Positions 52,907 to 61,730 of a stretch of 64,000 nucleotides of DNA are shown one piece after another (within the stretch, counting starts at the first letter, position 1; the number at the start of each line of letters is the position of its first letter). The stretch is from JANPPS01 sp965246925. Its GTDB lineage: Bacteria; Pseudomonadota; Alphaproteobacteria; Acetobacterales; Acetobacteraceae. The stretch spans positions 3,410,001 to 3,474,000 of the forward strand of contig OZ251994.1 in the NCBI GenBank assembly GCA_965246925.1, in the 5' to 3' direction. Below the pieces are notes generated by a model. The model was not told the origin of the DNA. It saw nothing but the letters and a program-made list of their open reading frames with translations, and ran no database searches. A program made the position numbers and the translations under genes.

Positions 52907-54519
52907 GTGAGTTTGTTCAGCTTGGTGGCGCCGGCCAAGTCGCGACGCATGACGCGCATGATGACCATCACCCGAGTTTTGTAAACCGGTGGCTGTTCAG
53001 CACCAACCACAAAGACATCGGAACGCTGTATCTGATCTTCGCCATCATCGCTGGCATCGTCGGCTTCGGTCTGTCCATGCATATGCGTCTCGAATTGCAG
53101 CATCCGGGCCTGCAGTATTTCAAGAGCGGTCAGGCGTGGAACGCGACGGTCACGGCGCATGGCCTGGTCATGATCTTCTTCATGGTCATGCCGGCGATGA
53201 TCGGCGGGTTCGGCAACTGGTTCGTGCCGTTGATGATTGGCGCGCCGGACATGGCGTTCCCGCGGCTGAACAACATCAGCTTCTGGCTGCTGGTGCCCGC
53301 GTTCCTGCTGATCATGATGGGCCTGCATAGCGGGGACGGGGCCGGCCCGGGCTGGACCCTCTACACGCCCCTATCCGACAGCACGTATCAGCCGGGACCC
53401 GCACTCGACTACACGCTGTTTGCGCTGCATTTGGCAGGCATCTCCTCGCTGTTGGGCGCCATCAACTTCATCACAACTATCTTCAACATGCGCGCGCCGG
53501 GCATGACGCTGCATAAGATGCCGTTGTTCGTATGGTCGATCCTGGTGACGGCCTTCCTGCTGTTGCTGGCGATCCCGGTGCTGGCCGGCGCGATCACCAT
53601 GCTGATCACCGACCGGAACTTCGGCACGTCGTTCTTCGATCCCCAGGGCGGTGGTGACCCGGTGCTGTTCCAGCATCTGTTCTGGTTCTTCGGCCATCCC
53701 GAGGTCTACATCATGATCCTGCCGGGCTTCGGCATGGTCAGCCACGTGATCTCGACCTTCAGCAAGAAGCCCATCTTCGGCTATCTCGGCATGGCCTACG
53801 CCATGATCGCGATCGGCGTGGTCGGCTTCGTGGTTTGGGCGCACCATATGTTCGTGTCGGGCATCTCCGTCGATACCCGCGCCTACTTCATGGCGGCGAC
53901 GATGATCATCGCGGTGCCGACGGGTATCAAAATCTTCTCTTGGATCGCCACCATGTGGGGCGGTTCGATTGAGATGAAGACGCCCATGCTGTTCGCGGTC
54001 GGGTTTATCTTCTTGTTCACGCTGGGTGGTGTCACGGGCATCGTGCTGTCCAACGCCAGTATCGATCAGATCCTGCACAACACGTATTACGTCGTGGCGC
54101 ACTTCCACTACGTGCTGAGCTTGGGCGCCGTGTTCTCCATCTTCTCCGGCTTCTATTACTGGATCGGCAAGATGTCAGGCCGGCAGTATCCGGAGTTCTG
54201 GGGACAGGTGCACTTCTGGACGACGTTCGTGGGCGTCAACCTGACCTTCTTCCCGATGCACTTCTTGGGCCTGGCCGGCATGCCGCGCCGGTATCCGGAT
54301 TACCCGGTCGCGTTCGAGGGCTGGAACAACGTCGCCACGATCGGCACCTATATCTCCTTCGTGTCGGTGCTGGTGTTCCTGTATGTGCTGTATAAGACGT
54401 TCACGTCGAAGGTGCAGATCGCGAACAACTATTGGGGCGAGGGTGCCACCACGCTCGAGTGGACCGTGAGCTCACCGCCGCCGCACCATACGTTCGCCGA
54501 ACTACCGCGGATCCGGTAG
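52903..54519 (+). CDS. coxA: Cytochrome c oxidase subunit I
   Basis: A 538-residue catalytic subunit with 12 membrane segments. Haem-a ligand His lies in TAHGLVMIFFMVMPAMIGG; the CuB site and Tyr crosslink are in WFFGHPEVYIMILPG, which also has the gating Glu of A1-type oxidases; further haem ligands are in VVAHFHYVLSLG. The D-channel entrance MIGAPDMAFPRLNN is present. This is an aa3-type oxidase that pumps protons. Confidence 0.98.
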   Translation: MSEFVQLGGAGQVATHDAHDDHHPSFVNRWLFSTNHKDIGTLYLIFAIIAGIVGFGLSMHMRLELQHPGLQYFKSGQAWNATVTAHGLVMIFFMVMPAMIGGFGNWFVPLMIGAPDMAFPRLNNISFWLLVPAFLLIMMGLHSGDGAGPGWTLYTPLSDSTYQPGPALDYTLFALHLAGISSLLGAINFITTIFNMRAPGMTLHKMPLFVWSILVTAFLLLLAIPVLAGAITMLITDRNFGTSFFDPQGGGDPVLFQHLFWFFGHPEVYIMILPGFGMVSHVISTFSKKPIFGYLGMAYAMIAIGVVGFVVWAHHMFVSGISVDTRAYFMAATMIIAVPTGIKIFSWIATMWGGSIEMKTPMLFAVGFIFLFTLGGVTGIVLSNASIDQILHNTYYVVAHFHYVLSLGAVFSIFSGFYYWIGKMSGRQYPEFWGQVHFWTTFVGVNLTFFPMHFLGLAGMPRRYPDYPVAFEGWNNVATIGTYISFVSVLVFLYVLYKTFTSKVQIANNYWGEGATTLEWTVSSPPPHHTFAELPRIR

Positions 54520-54525
54520 GCCGAT

Positions 54526-55473
54526 ATGTCCGATCCGGCCGGGGGGGCTGCGGCCCCCCTTCCTACGTTGGTTCTCCCGGCGGAGACGCGGGATTGGATC
54601 GCGCTGCTGAAGCCCCGGGTGCTGACGCTCGTGGTCTATAGCGGCGCGATCGGCCTGCTGGTGGCGCCAGGGCCGATCAATGCGGTGCTGGCGTTCACCG
54701 CCATACTCTGCATCACCGTCGCGGCCGGTGCGGCGGGGGCGCTGAACATGTGGTATGACCGGGACATCGACGCGGTCATGCGCCGCACGCGCAACCGGCC
54801 CATACCCGGCGGCCGGATCGCGGCGGGGGACGCGCTGGCGTTCGGCGTGATCCTGGCCGTGGGCTCCGTGCTGCTGATGTATTTGGCCACTAACACGGCC
54901 GCTTCGGTCATCCTGGCGCTATCGATCCTGTTCTACCTCGTGATCTATACCGGCTGGTTGAAGCGCCGGACGCCGCAGAATATCGTTATCGGCGGTGCGG
55001 CCGGGGCGTTTCCGCCGGTGATCGGCTGGGCGGCGGTCACGGGCTCGATCGACGTGCTGCCGTTGCTGATGTTCGCCATCATCTTCTTCTGGACACCGCC
55101 GCATTTCTGGGCGCTGTCGCTGTATGCGTCCGCGGATTACGAGCGGGCGGGGGTGCCGATGCTCCCCGTGGTTGCGGGTGCCCGCACGACCCGGGCGCAC
55201 GTGCTGGCCTATACCGTGCTGCTGACGTTGGTCTCGATGCTGCCCTGGGCGCTGGGCTATGCCGGCGGCTTCTATGCCGTATCGGCGGCCGGGCTTGGCG
55301 CATGGTTCCTGGTGGCGGCGGTGCAGGTCTGGCGTGACAAGCAGGACGCTGCGGGCGTGAGCCTCACGCAAGATAAGCCGGCCAAGTGGGCGTTCCGCGT
55401 CTCGCTCGTGTACCTGTTCGCGCTATTTGCCGCCCTGGCGCTCGATCATTTCCTGTGGCCGCTATGGACATAG
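54526..55473 (+). CDS. ctaB: Protohaem IX farnesyltransferase (haem O synthase)
   Basis: A 315-residue polytopic prenyltransferase that adds farnesyl to haem b to make haem O, the precursor of haem A. NMWYDRDIDAVMRRTRNRP is the first Asp-rich catalytic loop; YTGWLKRRTPQNIVIGG and HFWALSLYASADYERAGVPM follow. It overlaps the tiny coxF gene by 10 bases. Confidence 0.95.
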   Translation: MSDPAGGAAAPLPTLVLPAETRDWIALLKPRVLTLVVYSGAIGLLVAPGPINAVLAFTAILCITVAAGAAGALNMWYDRDIDAVMRRTRNRPIPGGRIAAGDALAFGVILAVGSVLLMYLATNTAASVILALSILFYLVIYTGWLKRRTPQNIVIGGAAGAFPPVIGWAAVTGSIDVLPLLMFAIIFFWTPPHFWALSLYASADYERAGVPMLPVVAGARTTRAHVLAYTVLLTLVSMLPWALGYAGGFYAVSAAGLGAWFLVAAVQVWRDKQDAAGVSLTQDKPAKWAFRVSLVYLFALFAALALDHFLWPLWT

Positions 55474-55607
55474 CGCCCTACACGGCCGAGCAGACGGCGG
55501 AGGTCCGGCGGCGGCAGCGCGGGCGTAACATCGCGCTCCTGATCGTCCTGATCGGCGTCGGCGTGTTGCTGTATGCGATCGCCGTCGTGAAGTTCAAAGT
55601 GTCATGA
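55464..55607 (+). CDS. coxF: Small CoxF-type membrane protein
   Basis: A 47-residue single-pass protein, ending in NIALLIVLIGVGVLLYAIAV then VKFKVS. Such proteins sit between ctaB and ctaG in alphaproteobacterial oxidase clusters and are called CoxF or hypothetical; the role is unproven but linked to oxidase assembly by position. ATG at 55464 overlaps ctaB; its stop overlaps the ctaG start. Confidence 0.8.
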   Translation: MDIAPYTAEQTAEVRRRQRGRNIALLIVLIGVGVLLYAIAVVKFKVS

Positions 55608-56209
55608 GCGGGCGCCGTAACGGGCTGTTCGCGGCCGTGCTGTGCACCGGCATCTTCGGCATGTTGGGGATGTCGTATGCGGCCGTCCCGCTCTACCGCA
55701 TGTTTTGCGAGGCCACCGGCTATGGCGGCACCCCGCAAATCCGCGGCGCGTCCGCCCCCGGGCAGGGCTCGGGTGAGATTGAGGTTCGGTTTGACGCGAA
55801 CACGAGTCCGTCGTTGCCTTGGCGGTTTCAGCCGGGTGAGCGGGCGGTGAAAGTCGCGCTGGGCCAGGACCGGCTGGCGTTCTACACCGGCCTGAACAAG
55901 GGCGAGCGTCCGATCACGGGCGTTGCGACCTACAACGTCTCGCCGGAAAAGGCCGCGCCGTATTTCCATAAGACCGCGTGCTTCTGCTTCGATCAGCAGA
56001 CGCTGGCGCCGGGTCAGGAGATGCAATTTCCGCTTAGCTTCTGGGTGGACCCGGCGATCGCCACCAATCCGGACACGCGGGACGTGAAATCGATCACGCT
56101 GTCCTATACCTTCTTCCGCTCGCTGGACGATGCGGCGCGGAATGGCGGGCTGGACCGTGCGGGCCCTCATGTCGGGACCAACCTCGGGCCACGCGCCGAT
56201 GCGCGGTAA
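55604..56209 (+). CDS. ctaG: Cytochrome c oxidase assembly protein CtaG (Cox11)
   Basis: A 201-residue copper chaperone for CuB. It has an N-terminal anchor (LFAAVLCTGIFGMLGMSYAA) and the copper-binding pair in FHKTACFCFDQQTL (CxC). SPEKAAPYFHKTACFCF and MQFPLSFWVDP are the conserved core. It exposes its domain to the periplasm. It overlaps coxF by 4 bases. Confidence 0.96.
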   Translation: MSGRRNGLFAAVLCTGIFGMLGMSYAAVPLYRMFCEATGYGGTPQIRGASAPGQGSGEIEVRFDANTSPSLPWRFQPGERAVKVALGQDRLAFYTGLNKGERPITGVATYNVSPEKAAPYFHKTACFCFDQQTLAPGQEMQFPLSFWVDPAIATNPDTRDVKSITLSYTFFRSLDDAARNGGLDRAGPHVGTNLGPRADAR

Positions 56210-56272
56210 GAGTCCGCTTGCACCCCTGGGCGTTTTCGCCATGATGCGCCGCATGTCGCTGATAGGTTTGCC

Positions 56273-57148
56273 ATGAATATCGATGCCGTTACTGCGGACG
56301 AAGCACCAGAGATCGTCGAGAACGCTATGCTCGGCTCCGGCCTGAAGCAGCCGTATCACCTAGTCGATCCGAGCCCTTGGCCGTTGGCCGGTGCCCTGGC
56401 CGCCGGCCTTACCGTGGTTGGTATCATTACTTGGGCGCACGAGGGCAGTAAAATCCTGCTGGGCTTGGGGCTCGCATGCGTGCTGGCGGTCATGTTCCTG
56501 TGGTGGCGGGACGTGCTGCGGGAAAGCCGGGCCAAGGGGGTGCACACGCCGGTCGTGCAGCTCGGCCTCCGCTATGGGATGACGCTGTTCATCGCCAGTG
56601 AGGTCATGTTTTTCGTCGGCTTCTTCTGGGCCTATTTTCACTTCGCGCTGTATCCGGATCACGTGCTGGGGTCGGAGGCGCATGTTTGGCCGCCGGCTGG
56701 CATCCATACGTTCGATCCGTTTCAGCTGCCGCTGCTTAATACCCTGATCCTGCTGCTGTCGGGCACGACCATCACCTGGGCGCACCATGCGCTGATCGAG
56801 GGGGACCGCAAGCACCTGATCATGGGCCTGGGCCTCACGATCCTGCTCGGCCTGTCGTTCACGACGTTCCAGGCGATGGAGTATTCCGAGGCGCCATTCA
56901 AGTTCGCCGGCGGCGGGGTGTATCCGTCCGTGTTCTTCCTGGCGACCGGGTTTCACGGCTTCCACGTGATCATCGGCACCATCTTTTTGATCGTGTGCTG
57001 GTTCCGCGCCCGCCGCGGTGACTTCACGGCGCAGCGGCATTTCGGGTTCGAGGCCGCGGCCTGGTATTGGCATTTCGTGGACGTGGTCTGGCTGTTCCTG
57101 TTCGTCGCCGTGTATGTCTGGGGGGCCGGCACCACCCTTGCGGAATAG
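56273..57148 (+). CDS. coxC: Cytochrome c oxidase subunit III
   Basis: A 291-residue membrane subunit with seven segments. ESRAKGVHTPVVQLGLRYGM, ASEVMFFVGFFWAYFH (with the conserved Glu), GTTITWAHHALIEGDRK and HFVDVVWLFLFVAVYVWG are family hallmarks. It stabilises the catalytic core and the D-channel. The N-terminal region of about 25 residues is acidic and family-variable. It overlaps the SURF1 gene. Confidence 0.97.
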   Translation: MNIDAVTADEAPEIVENAMLGSGLKQPYHLVDPSPWPLAGALAAGLTVVGIITWAHEGSKILLGLGLACVLAVMFLWWRDVLRESRAKGVHTPVVQLGLRYGMTLFIASEVMFFVGFFWAYFHFALYPDHVLGSEAHVWPPAGIHTFDPFQLPLLNTLILLLSGTTITWAHHALIEGDRKHLIMGLGLTILLGLSFTTFQAMEYSEAPFKFAGGGVYPSVFFLATGFHGFHVIIGTIFLIVCWFRARRGDFTAQRHFGFEAAAWYWHFVDVVWLFLFVAVYVWGAGTTLAE

Positions 57149-57812
57149 GCTGCTTTGGCCGGCGATCATCACTGCGGGGATGGTCGCACTGACGCTGTAT
57201 CTCGGTGTTTGGCAGGTGCAGCGGTTGGCGTGGAAGACGGCGTTGCTGGCGCAGATCGACCGGGGTGAGGCGGCGGCGCCGGTTCCGCTGAGCGAGGCGC
57301 CGGCGCCGTTCTCCAAGGTCGTAGTCATGGGGCGGCTCAGGCCGGAATCGGCGCTCTATGGCGTGGACGTGCGGGCGACGCCGGCGGGGCTCGAGATGGG
57401 TGCGCAACTCGTCCGGGCGCTGGACCGAGACGGCGCGGCGCCGGTCATCGTCGTGCTGGGGTGGATACCGGAGAGCGTGACCTTGCCGGTGCCGGAGGGT
57501 TCTGTCGAAGTCGTGGGTTACGTGCGCCCGCCGGAACTGCCGGTGCGGTTCGGCGCCGGCGATGACCCGGCGGCGCGGCGGTTCTTCGCACTCGATCCCG
57601 TGGCGATCGGGCGGGCGCTTGGGCTCGCCAGCGTGGCGCCGTTCACGGTCGTGGCACTCGGGCCGTCGCATGCCGGGGTCTATCCACAGCCGGCGGACGC
57701 CCTGCCGCGTCCGGTGAACAATCATCTGAGTTACGCCGTCACGTGGTTCGGCATGGCCGGCGTGGGCGTCGTCATCTTCGCCGTCTATGCCCGAAAGGTG
57801 CTACGCCCATGA
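57138..57812 (+). CDS. SURF1-family oxidase assembly protein
   Basis: A 224-residue SURF1 protein, which helps insert haem a3 into CoxA. It has an N-terminal membrane segment (LLWPAIITAGMVALTLYLGV), then GVWQVQRLAWK, a periplasmic domain and a C-terminal segment after NNHLSYAVTWFGMAGVG, the SURF1 signature. The TTG start at 57138 lies inside the coxC end; no ATG fits the N-terminus. Confidence 0.93.
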   Translation: MRNRLLWPAIITAGMVALTLYLGVWQVQRLAWKTALLAQIDRGEAAAPVPLSEAPAPFSKVVVMGRLRPESALYGVDVRATPAGLEMGAQLVRALDRDGAAPVIVVLGWIPESVTLPVPEGSVEVVGYVRPPELPVRFGAGDDPAARRFFALDPVAIGRALGLASVAPFTVVALGPSHAGVYPQPADALPRPVNNHLSYAVTWFGMAGVGVVIFAVYARKVLRP

Positions 57813-59287
57813 CCGCTTACGCCCGGTTGCAGGATCGGTTCGGCCGCATCGCCATCTTGGGTGAGGCGTCGTCCATGCTCGGGTGGGACGCCGCCGCCAT
57901 GATGCCGCGCGGCGGCGGGGCGGCGCGGGGCGATCAGCTGGCGGTGCTGGCGGGCCTGTCGCATGGCATGCTGACCGACCCCTCGGCGCAGGATGACCTC
58001 GCCGGGGCGGAGGCGGTGGGCGAGTGGGACGCGGCCAACCTGGCGCTGATGCGGCGCTCGCATATCAGAGCGACCGCGCTGCCGGCGGATTTGGTGGAGG
58101 CGCAGGCGCGCGCCAACTCGGCGTGTGAAAAGGTGTGGCGCGAGGCGCGGGCGGCGTCGGACTTCGCGCAGGTGCGGCCGTCGCTGCAAGAGGTCGTGAA
58201 CCTGACCCGGCAGGCCGCGGATGCGCTCAGCCCGGCGCTGGGGCTTTCGCCGTACGATGCCTTGATGGACGGGTTTCAGCCGGGGATCACCGCCGGTGAC
58301 GTGGCGCCGGTGTTCACACGGTATGAGGCGTGGCTTGCAGAGGCCTTGCCGTTGGCCGAGGCGCAGCAGGAGGCGGCCGCGGCGCCCGTTTCGTTGCCGG
58401 GCACGTTTCCGGCTACGCTGCAGGAGGCGCTGTGCCGGACGCTGTCGGCGCGGGCCGGCTTGGAAGCAGAGCATTCGCGGCTGGACCGGTCCACGCACCC
58501 GTTCTGCGGCGGGACGCCGACCGACGTGCGGATTACGACCCGGTATGACGAGGCGGACCCGGCGCAGGCCGTCATGGGCGTGCTGCATGAGACCGGGCAC
58601 GCTTTGTATGAACTGGGTTTGCCCCAGCAGTTCGCACGCCAGCCGGTTGGCGAGGCGGCGGGGATGGGGGTGCATGAGAGCCAGTCATTGATCATCGAGA
58701 TGCAGGCGTGCCGGTCGGACGCCTATCTAGGCTGGCTGGGTGGGCAGATGCATACGGTGTTCGGCGGCGATGCGGCGGCGTACTCGGTGCAGAACCTGTC
58801 GCGGTTGTGGCGCCGGGTCGGGCGGGGGCTGATCCGGGTCGAGGCGGATGAGATGACGTATCCGGCGCACGTCATCCTGCGCTTCCGGCTGGAGCAGGCG
58901 CTGTTCTCGGGCGATCTGGCGGTGGCGGACCTGCCGGGCGCGTGGCGGGACGGGTTGCGGGCGCTGTTGGGGGTCACGCCGCCGGACGATGCGCGGGGCT
59001 GCTTGCAGGATATCCATTGGTATGACGGGGCTTTCGGCTATTTTCCGAGTTACACGCTTGGAGCAATGGCGGCGGCGCAGCTGATGGCGGCGGCCGAGCG
59101 TGCCGTGCCGGGCTTGGATGCGGCGTTGGCCGAGGGTGACCTAGGCCCGCTGCTGGCGTGGCTCCGCCCCAACGTGCATGAGCACGGCAGCCGGCTCGGC
59201 TTCAACGACCTCCTGCTTGCGGCGACGGGCAAGAGGCTGGATCCCGATGATTTCGAGGCGCATTTGGGGCGGCGTTACCTGGATTAG
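57809..59287 (+). CDS. M32 carboxypeptidase Taq family
   Basis: A 492-residue metallocarboxypeptidase. The zinc site is VLHETGHALYELG (HExxH), followed by GEAAGMGVHESQSLIIEMQ with the third ligand Glu; DVRITTRYDE and the DPR-like region are in place. The family is soluble and cytoplasmic and trims broad peptides. ATG at 57809 overlaps the SURF1 stop, so it is the last gene of the oxidase transcript, though functionally separate. Confidence 0.93.
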   Translation: MTAYARLQDRFGRIAILGEASSMLGWDAAAMMPRGGGAARGDQLAVLAGLSHGMLTDPSAQDDLAGAEAVGEWDAANLALMRRSHIRATALPADLVEAQARANSACEKVWREARAASDFAQVRPSLQEVVNLTRQAADALSPALGLSPYDALMDGFQPGITAGDVAPVFTRYEAWLAEALPLAEAQQEAAAAPVSLPGTFPATLQEALCRTLSARAGLEAEHSRLDRSTHPFCGGTPTDVRITTRYDEADPAQAVMGVLHETGHALYELGLPQQFARQPVGEAAGMGVHESQSLIIEMQACRSDAYLGWLGGQMHTVFGGDAAAYSVQNLSRLWRRVGRGLIRVEADEMTYPAHVILRFRLEQALFSGDLAVADLPGAWRDGLRALLGVTPPDDARGCLQDIHWYDGAFGYFPSYTLGAMAAAQLMAAAERAVPGLDAALAEGDLGPLLAWLRPNVHEHGSRLGFNDLLLAATGKRLDPDDFEAHLGRRYLD

Positions 59288-59616
59288 CCGCGGTCGAGCA
59301 CCTGCCGGGTGCGGCAGTCGGGGTTGGCGATGCTGAGCTCGACATGGCCGTTCTTGATCTTGCCGCTCATGCTGGTCTGGCCGGATTGGCTGGTGAAGGA
59401 ACCGTCCGGCCCGACGATGGCCGTGAGGCGGGTGTCTGGTCCGAAATTGCGGTTTACGACGTGCTCGTGAATAATCATCGACGCTGGCCCGGCGCCCGTG
59501 CATTTCTTGCCGCCGTTGGAATAGGTGCCCAGATAGGCACCGTCGATCCCGTCTTCTGCATAAGCCCCGCTGATGCAAATCAGGCCGAGCGCCGCGGTTA
59601 GAACCAGGACTCTCAT
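59284..59616 (-). CDS. Small exported protein, unknown
   Basis: A 110-residue protein with a signal peptide (MRVLVLTAALGLICISGAYA) and a predicted beta-rich mature part of about 90 residues containing two Cys (in KKCTGAG and PDCRTRQ) that could form a disulfide. I do not recognise the family. AAGGGAGC precedes the ATG. It converges with the carboxypeptidase gene, and the two stops overlap by 4 bases. Confidence 0.7.
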   Translation of the reverse strand: MRVLVLTAALGLICISGAYAEDGIDGAYLGTYSNGGKKCTGAGPASMIIHEHVVNRNFGPDTRLTAIVGPDGSFTSQSGQTSMSGKIKNGHVELSIANPDCRTRQVLDRG

Positions 59617-59677
59617 GATCGCTCCCTTCTTGAGATGCCGGGAACGTCTTAAAAAGCGTGTTGGCCGTCAACCGCGA

Positions 59678-60391
59678 TTAAGAGGTAGGCCTTAGCGGGG
59701 GGAGGGAGGCGGCGGTCTGGCCAAACAGGATTTTCTTGCTTTCCTCCGTAACGGTGGGGTTGGTGCCGTGCACGGCGGCTAGGGCATAGGCGGCGACGGT
59801 GGCGGGGCGGGCCTTGATCGCCGTAAACCAACGATGCAGGTTCGGGGTGTCTTCAAGCTTTTGGCCCTGCCGCTCGTGAGGTACGATCCAGGGATAGGCG
59901 GCCATGTCGGCGATGGAGTATTCGCCGGCAATGAAGTCACGCCCCTCCAGCCGGCGGTCGAGCACGCCGTAGAGGCGGTTCGTCTCATTGACGTAGCGGT
60001 TGATGGCATAGGGCAGCTTCTCTGGCGCGTAGATCGAGAAGTGGTGATTCTGCCCGGCCATCGGCCCCAGGCCGCCCATCTGCCAGAACAGCCATTCCAG
60101 CACCGTCTTACGTCCGCGCAGATCCTGTGGGATGAAGCGGCCGGCTTTTTCGGCGATGTAGAGCAGGATGGCGCCGCTCTCGAACACCGTGACCGCCTCC
60201 CCGCCATCGGCAGGGGCGTGGTCGATGATGGCGGGCATACGGTTGTTAGGGGAGAAAGCAAGGAAATCGGGCTTGAACTGCTCGCCGGCAGAGATATTAA
60301 CCGGTACGATCTTGTACTCGAGGCCGAGCTCTTCGAGCAGCATGGTGATCTTGTGGCCATTCGGGGTGGGCCAGTAGTGACACTCGATCAT
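59678..60391 (-). CDS. Glutathione S-transferase (YfcG/Ure2p-like)
   Basis: A 237-residue GST. The N-terminal thioredoxin-like domain starts MIECHYWPTPNGHKITMLLE, with FSPNNRMPAIIDH before the cis-Pro; the helical C-domain has FIAGEYSIADMAAYPWI. The length and TPNGHK site suggest the Nu class, which has disulfide reductase activity. No reliable operon partner is visible. Confidence 0.9.
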   Translation of the reverse strand: MIECHYWPTPNGHKITMLLEELGLEYKIVPVNISAGEQFKPDFLAFSPNNRMPAIIDHAPADGGEAVTVFESGAILLYIAEKAGRFIPQDLRGRKTVLEWLFWQMGGLGPMAGQNHHFSIYAPEKLPYAINRYVNETNRLYGVLDRRLEGRDFIAGEYSIADMAAYPWIVPHERQGQKLEDTPNLHRWFTAIKARPATVAAYALAAVHGTNPTVTEESKKILFGQTAASLPPLRPTS

Positions 60392-60460
60392 GAGGAAGCC
60401 TCCTTCGCCTGCTGCGGCGGCGGACGCTACAAATAGCCGCTGTGCGGCGCAAGGTTTAGG

Positions 60461-61615
60461 TCAGTCCATCGCCATCGCGAGGGTTCTGCGGGGGTGTAAT
60501 GGCGCTAGTGTTGGGTAGCAGTGCCGCAGGGCGTCCACGGTTTGGTGTATCGCGGCTTCGGGCAGGTCTTGCCAGAATGGCAATCCGAGTGTGCGGCTGG
60601 CGAACATTTCCGTGACGGGCAGCGGCTCGGACGGGCAGTGCGCGAAGGACGGCTGTGCATGGCACCCCGGCCCCCACCAGCGGAGCGTAGCTACGCCGCG
60701 GTCTGCCATGGCGGCCGCCGGGTCGGCTAGTCCGGACGGGCAGAGCACGCTGAGGGTTGAGGAGACCCAGCCGGTGCCAAATTGCGGCACCAGGCCGACG
60801 CTGCGGGGCAGGGCTTCTTGATATAGGCGAGTTACGGTGAGCCAACGCTCACGGATTGCGTCCCAGCCATCCATGCCGGCCAGGCCGACAGCCGCGCCGT
60901 ATTCGGAGAGCTTGGCGTTTACGCCGGGCAGTGTCGATTCGCGGGTGCCGAGGAAACCAAACTGTTGTAGCCGGCGGATCCGTTCCATCAGAGTGGGATC
61001 GCGGCTCAGCAGCGCGCCGCCTTCGCCGATGCCGAACACTTTGGTGGCATGCAGGCTGACGATTACCGGGCAGCGTCCGACCGCCATGGGCCCGCCCGCC
61101 CGCAGGGTGTCGAACGCGGCTGCGCCGTCGATGATGACCGGCAGGCCCGTCACGCTCTGCACATGATCCCAGGCCGCCATGTCTAATGGCGCGCCGAAGG
61201 GTGAGACGACCAGCACTGCCCCTATTTCGGCCCGCTTGGTCAGGGCTATGATCTCAGCCGGATCGGGCGCCCAGGTGCTAGGGCACACGTCCACAAAATG
61301 CGGCACCAAGCCGGCGGCCGTTACCGCGCCAGCGCTGGCGATGAAGGTCCAAGACGGCATCAGGCACCGACTGCCCGGGCGGGCGCCGCTAGCGATCAAT
61401 GTCAAAGTCAACGCGTGGGTCGCGTTGGTGAGTAGCGCCACCTCCTGATTGGCCAAGCCCCAGTGCCGACCGAGGCGCGCCTGCAGGAGCTGAGAGAGCG
61501 GCCCGTGGTTGGAATACCAGGCAGCGCGGTCGATCTGCTCGAGATAAGGCAGGATCGCCTGTGCAGCGGGCAGCCGGGGGCGGGCCACTGGAATGAGGGC
61601 CGGACGGGTCAACAC
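60461..61615 (-). CDS. DegT/DnrJ/EryC1/StrS-family PLP aminotransferase
   Basis: A 384-residue sugar-aminotransferase-type protein. SNHGPLSQLLQARLG, LTNATHALTLTLIASG and SWTFIASAGAVTAAG match the N-terminal part; the PLP Lys is in SLHATKVFGIGEGGALL. Such enzymes make amino sugars for surface polysaccharides. No sugar-pathway gene is adjacent in the window, so the substrate is open. Confidence 0.88.
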   Translation of the reverse strand: MLTRPALIPVARPRLPAAQAILPYLEQIDRAAWYSNHGPLSQLLQARLGRHWGLANQEVALLTNATHALTLTLIASGARPGSRCLMPSWTFIASAGAVTAAGLVPHFVDVCPSTWAPDPAEIIALTKRAEIGAVLVVSPFGAPLDMAAWDHVQSVTGLPVIIDGAAAFDTLRAGGPMAVGRCPVIVSLHATKVFGIGEGGALLSRDPTLMERIRRLQQFGFLGTRESTLPGVNAKLSEYGAAVGLAGMDGWDAIRERWLTVTRLYQEALPRSVGLVPQFGTGWVSSTLSVLCPSGLADPAAAMADRGVATLRWWGPGCHAQPSFAHCPSEPLPVTEMFASRTLGLPFWQDLPEAAIHQTVDALRHCYPTLAPLHPRRTLAMAMD

Positions 61616-61730
61616 CGCCCCCGAAACTCAATCTGCCGCGTCCCCGCCATCACGGTGCCCGATCCCTATTGCGCCGGAGATCAGGCTACCGGTGAAAGAT
61701 TAAAGGACCGTAAAGGCGGTGGAAGAAATT

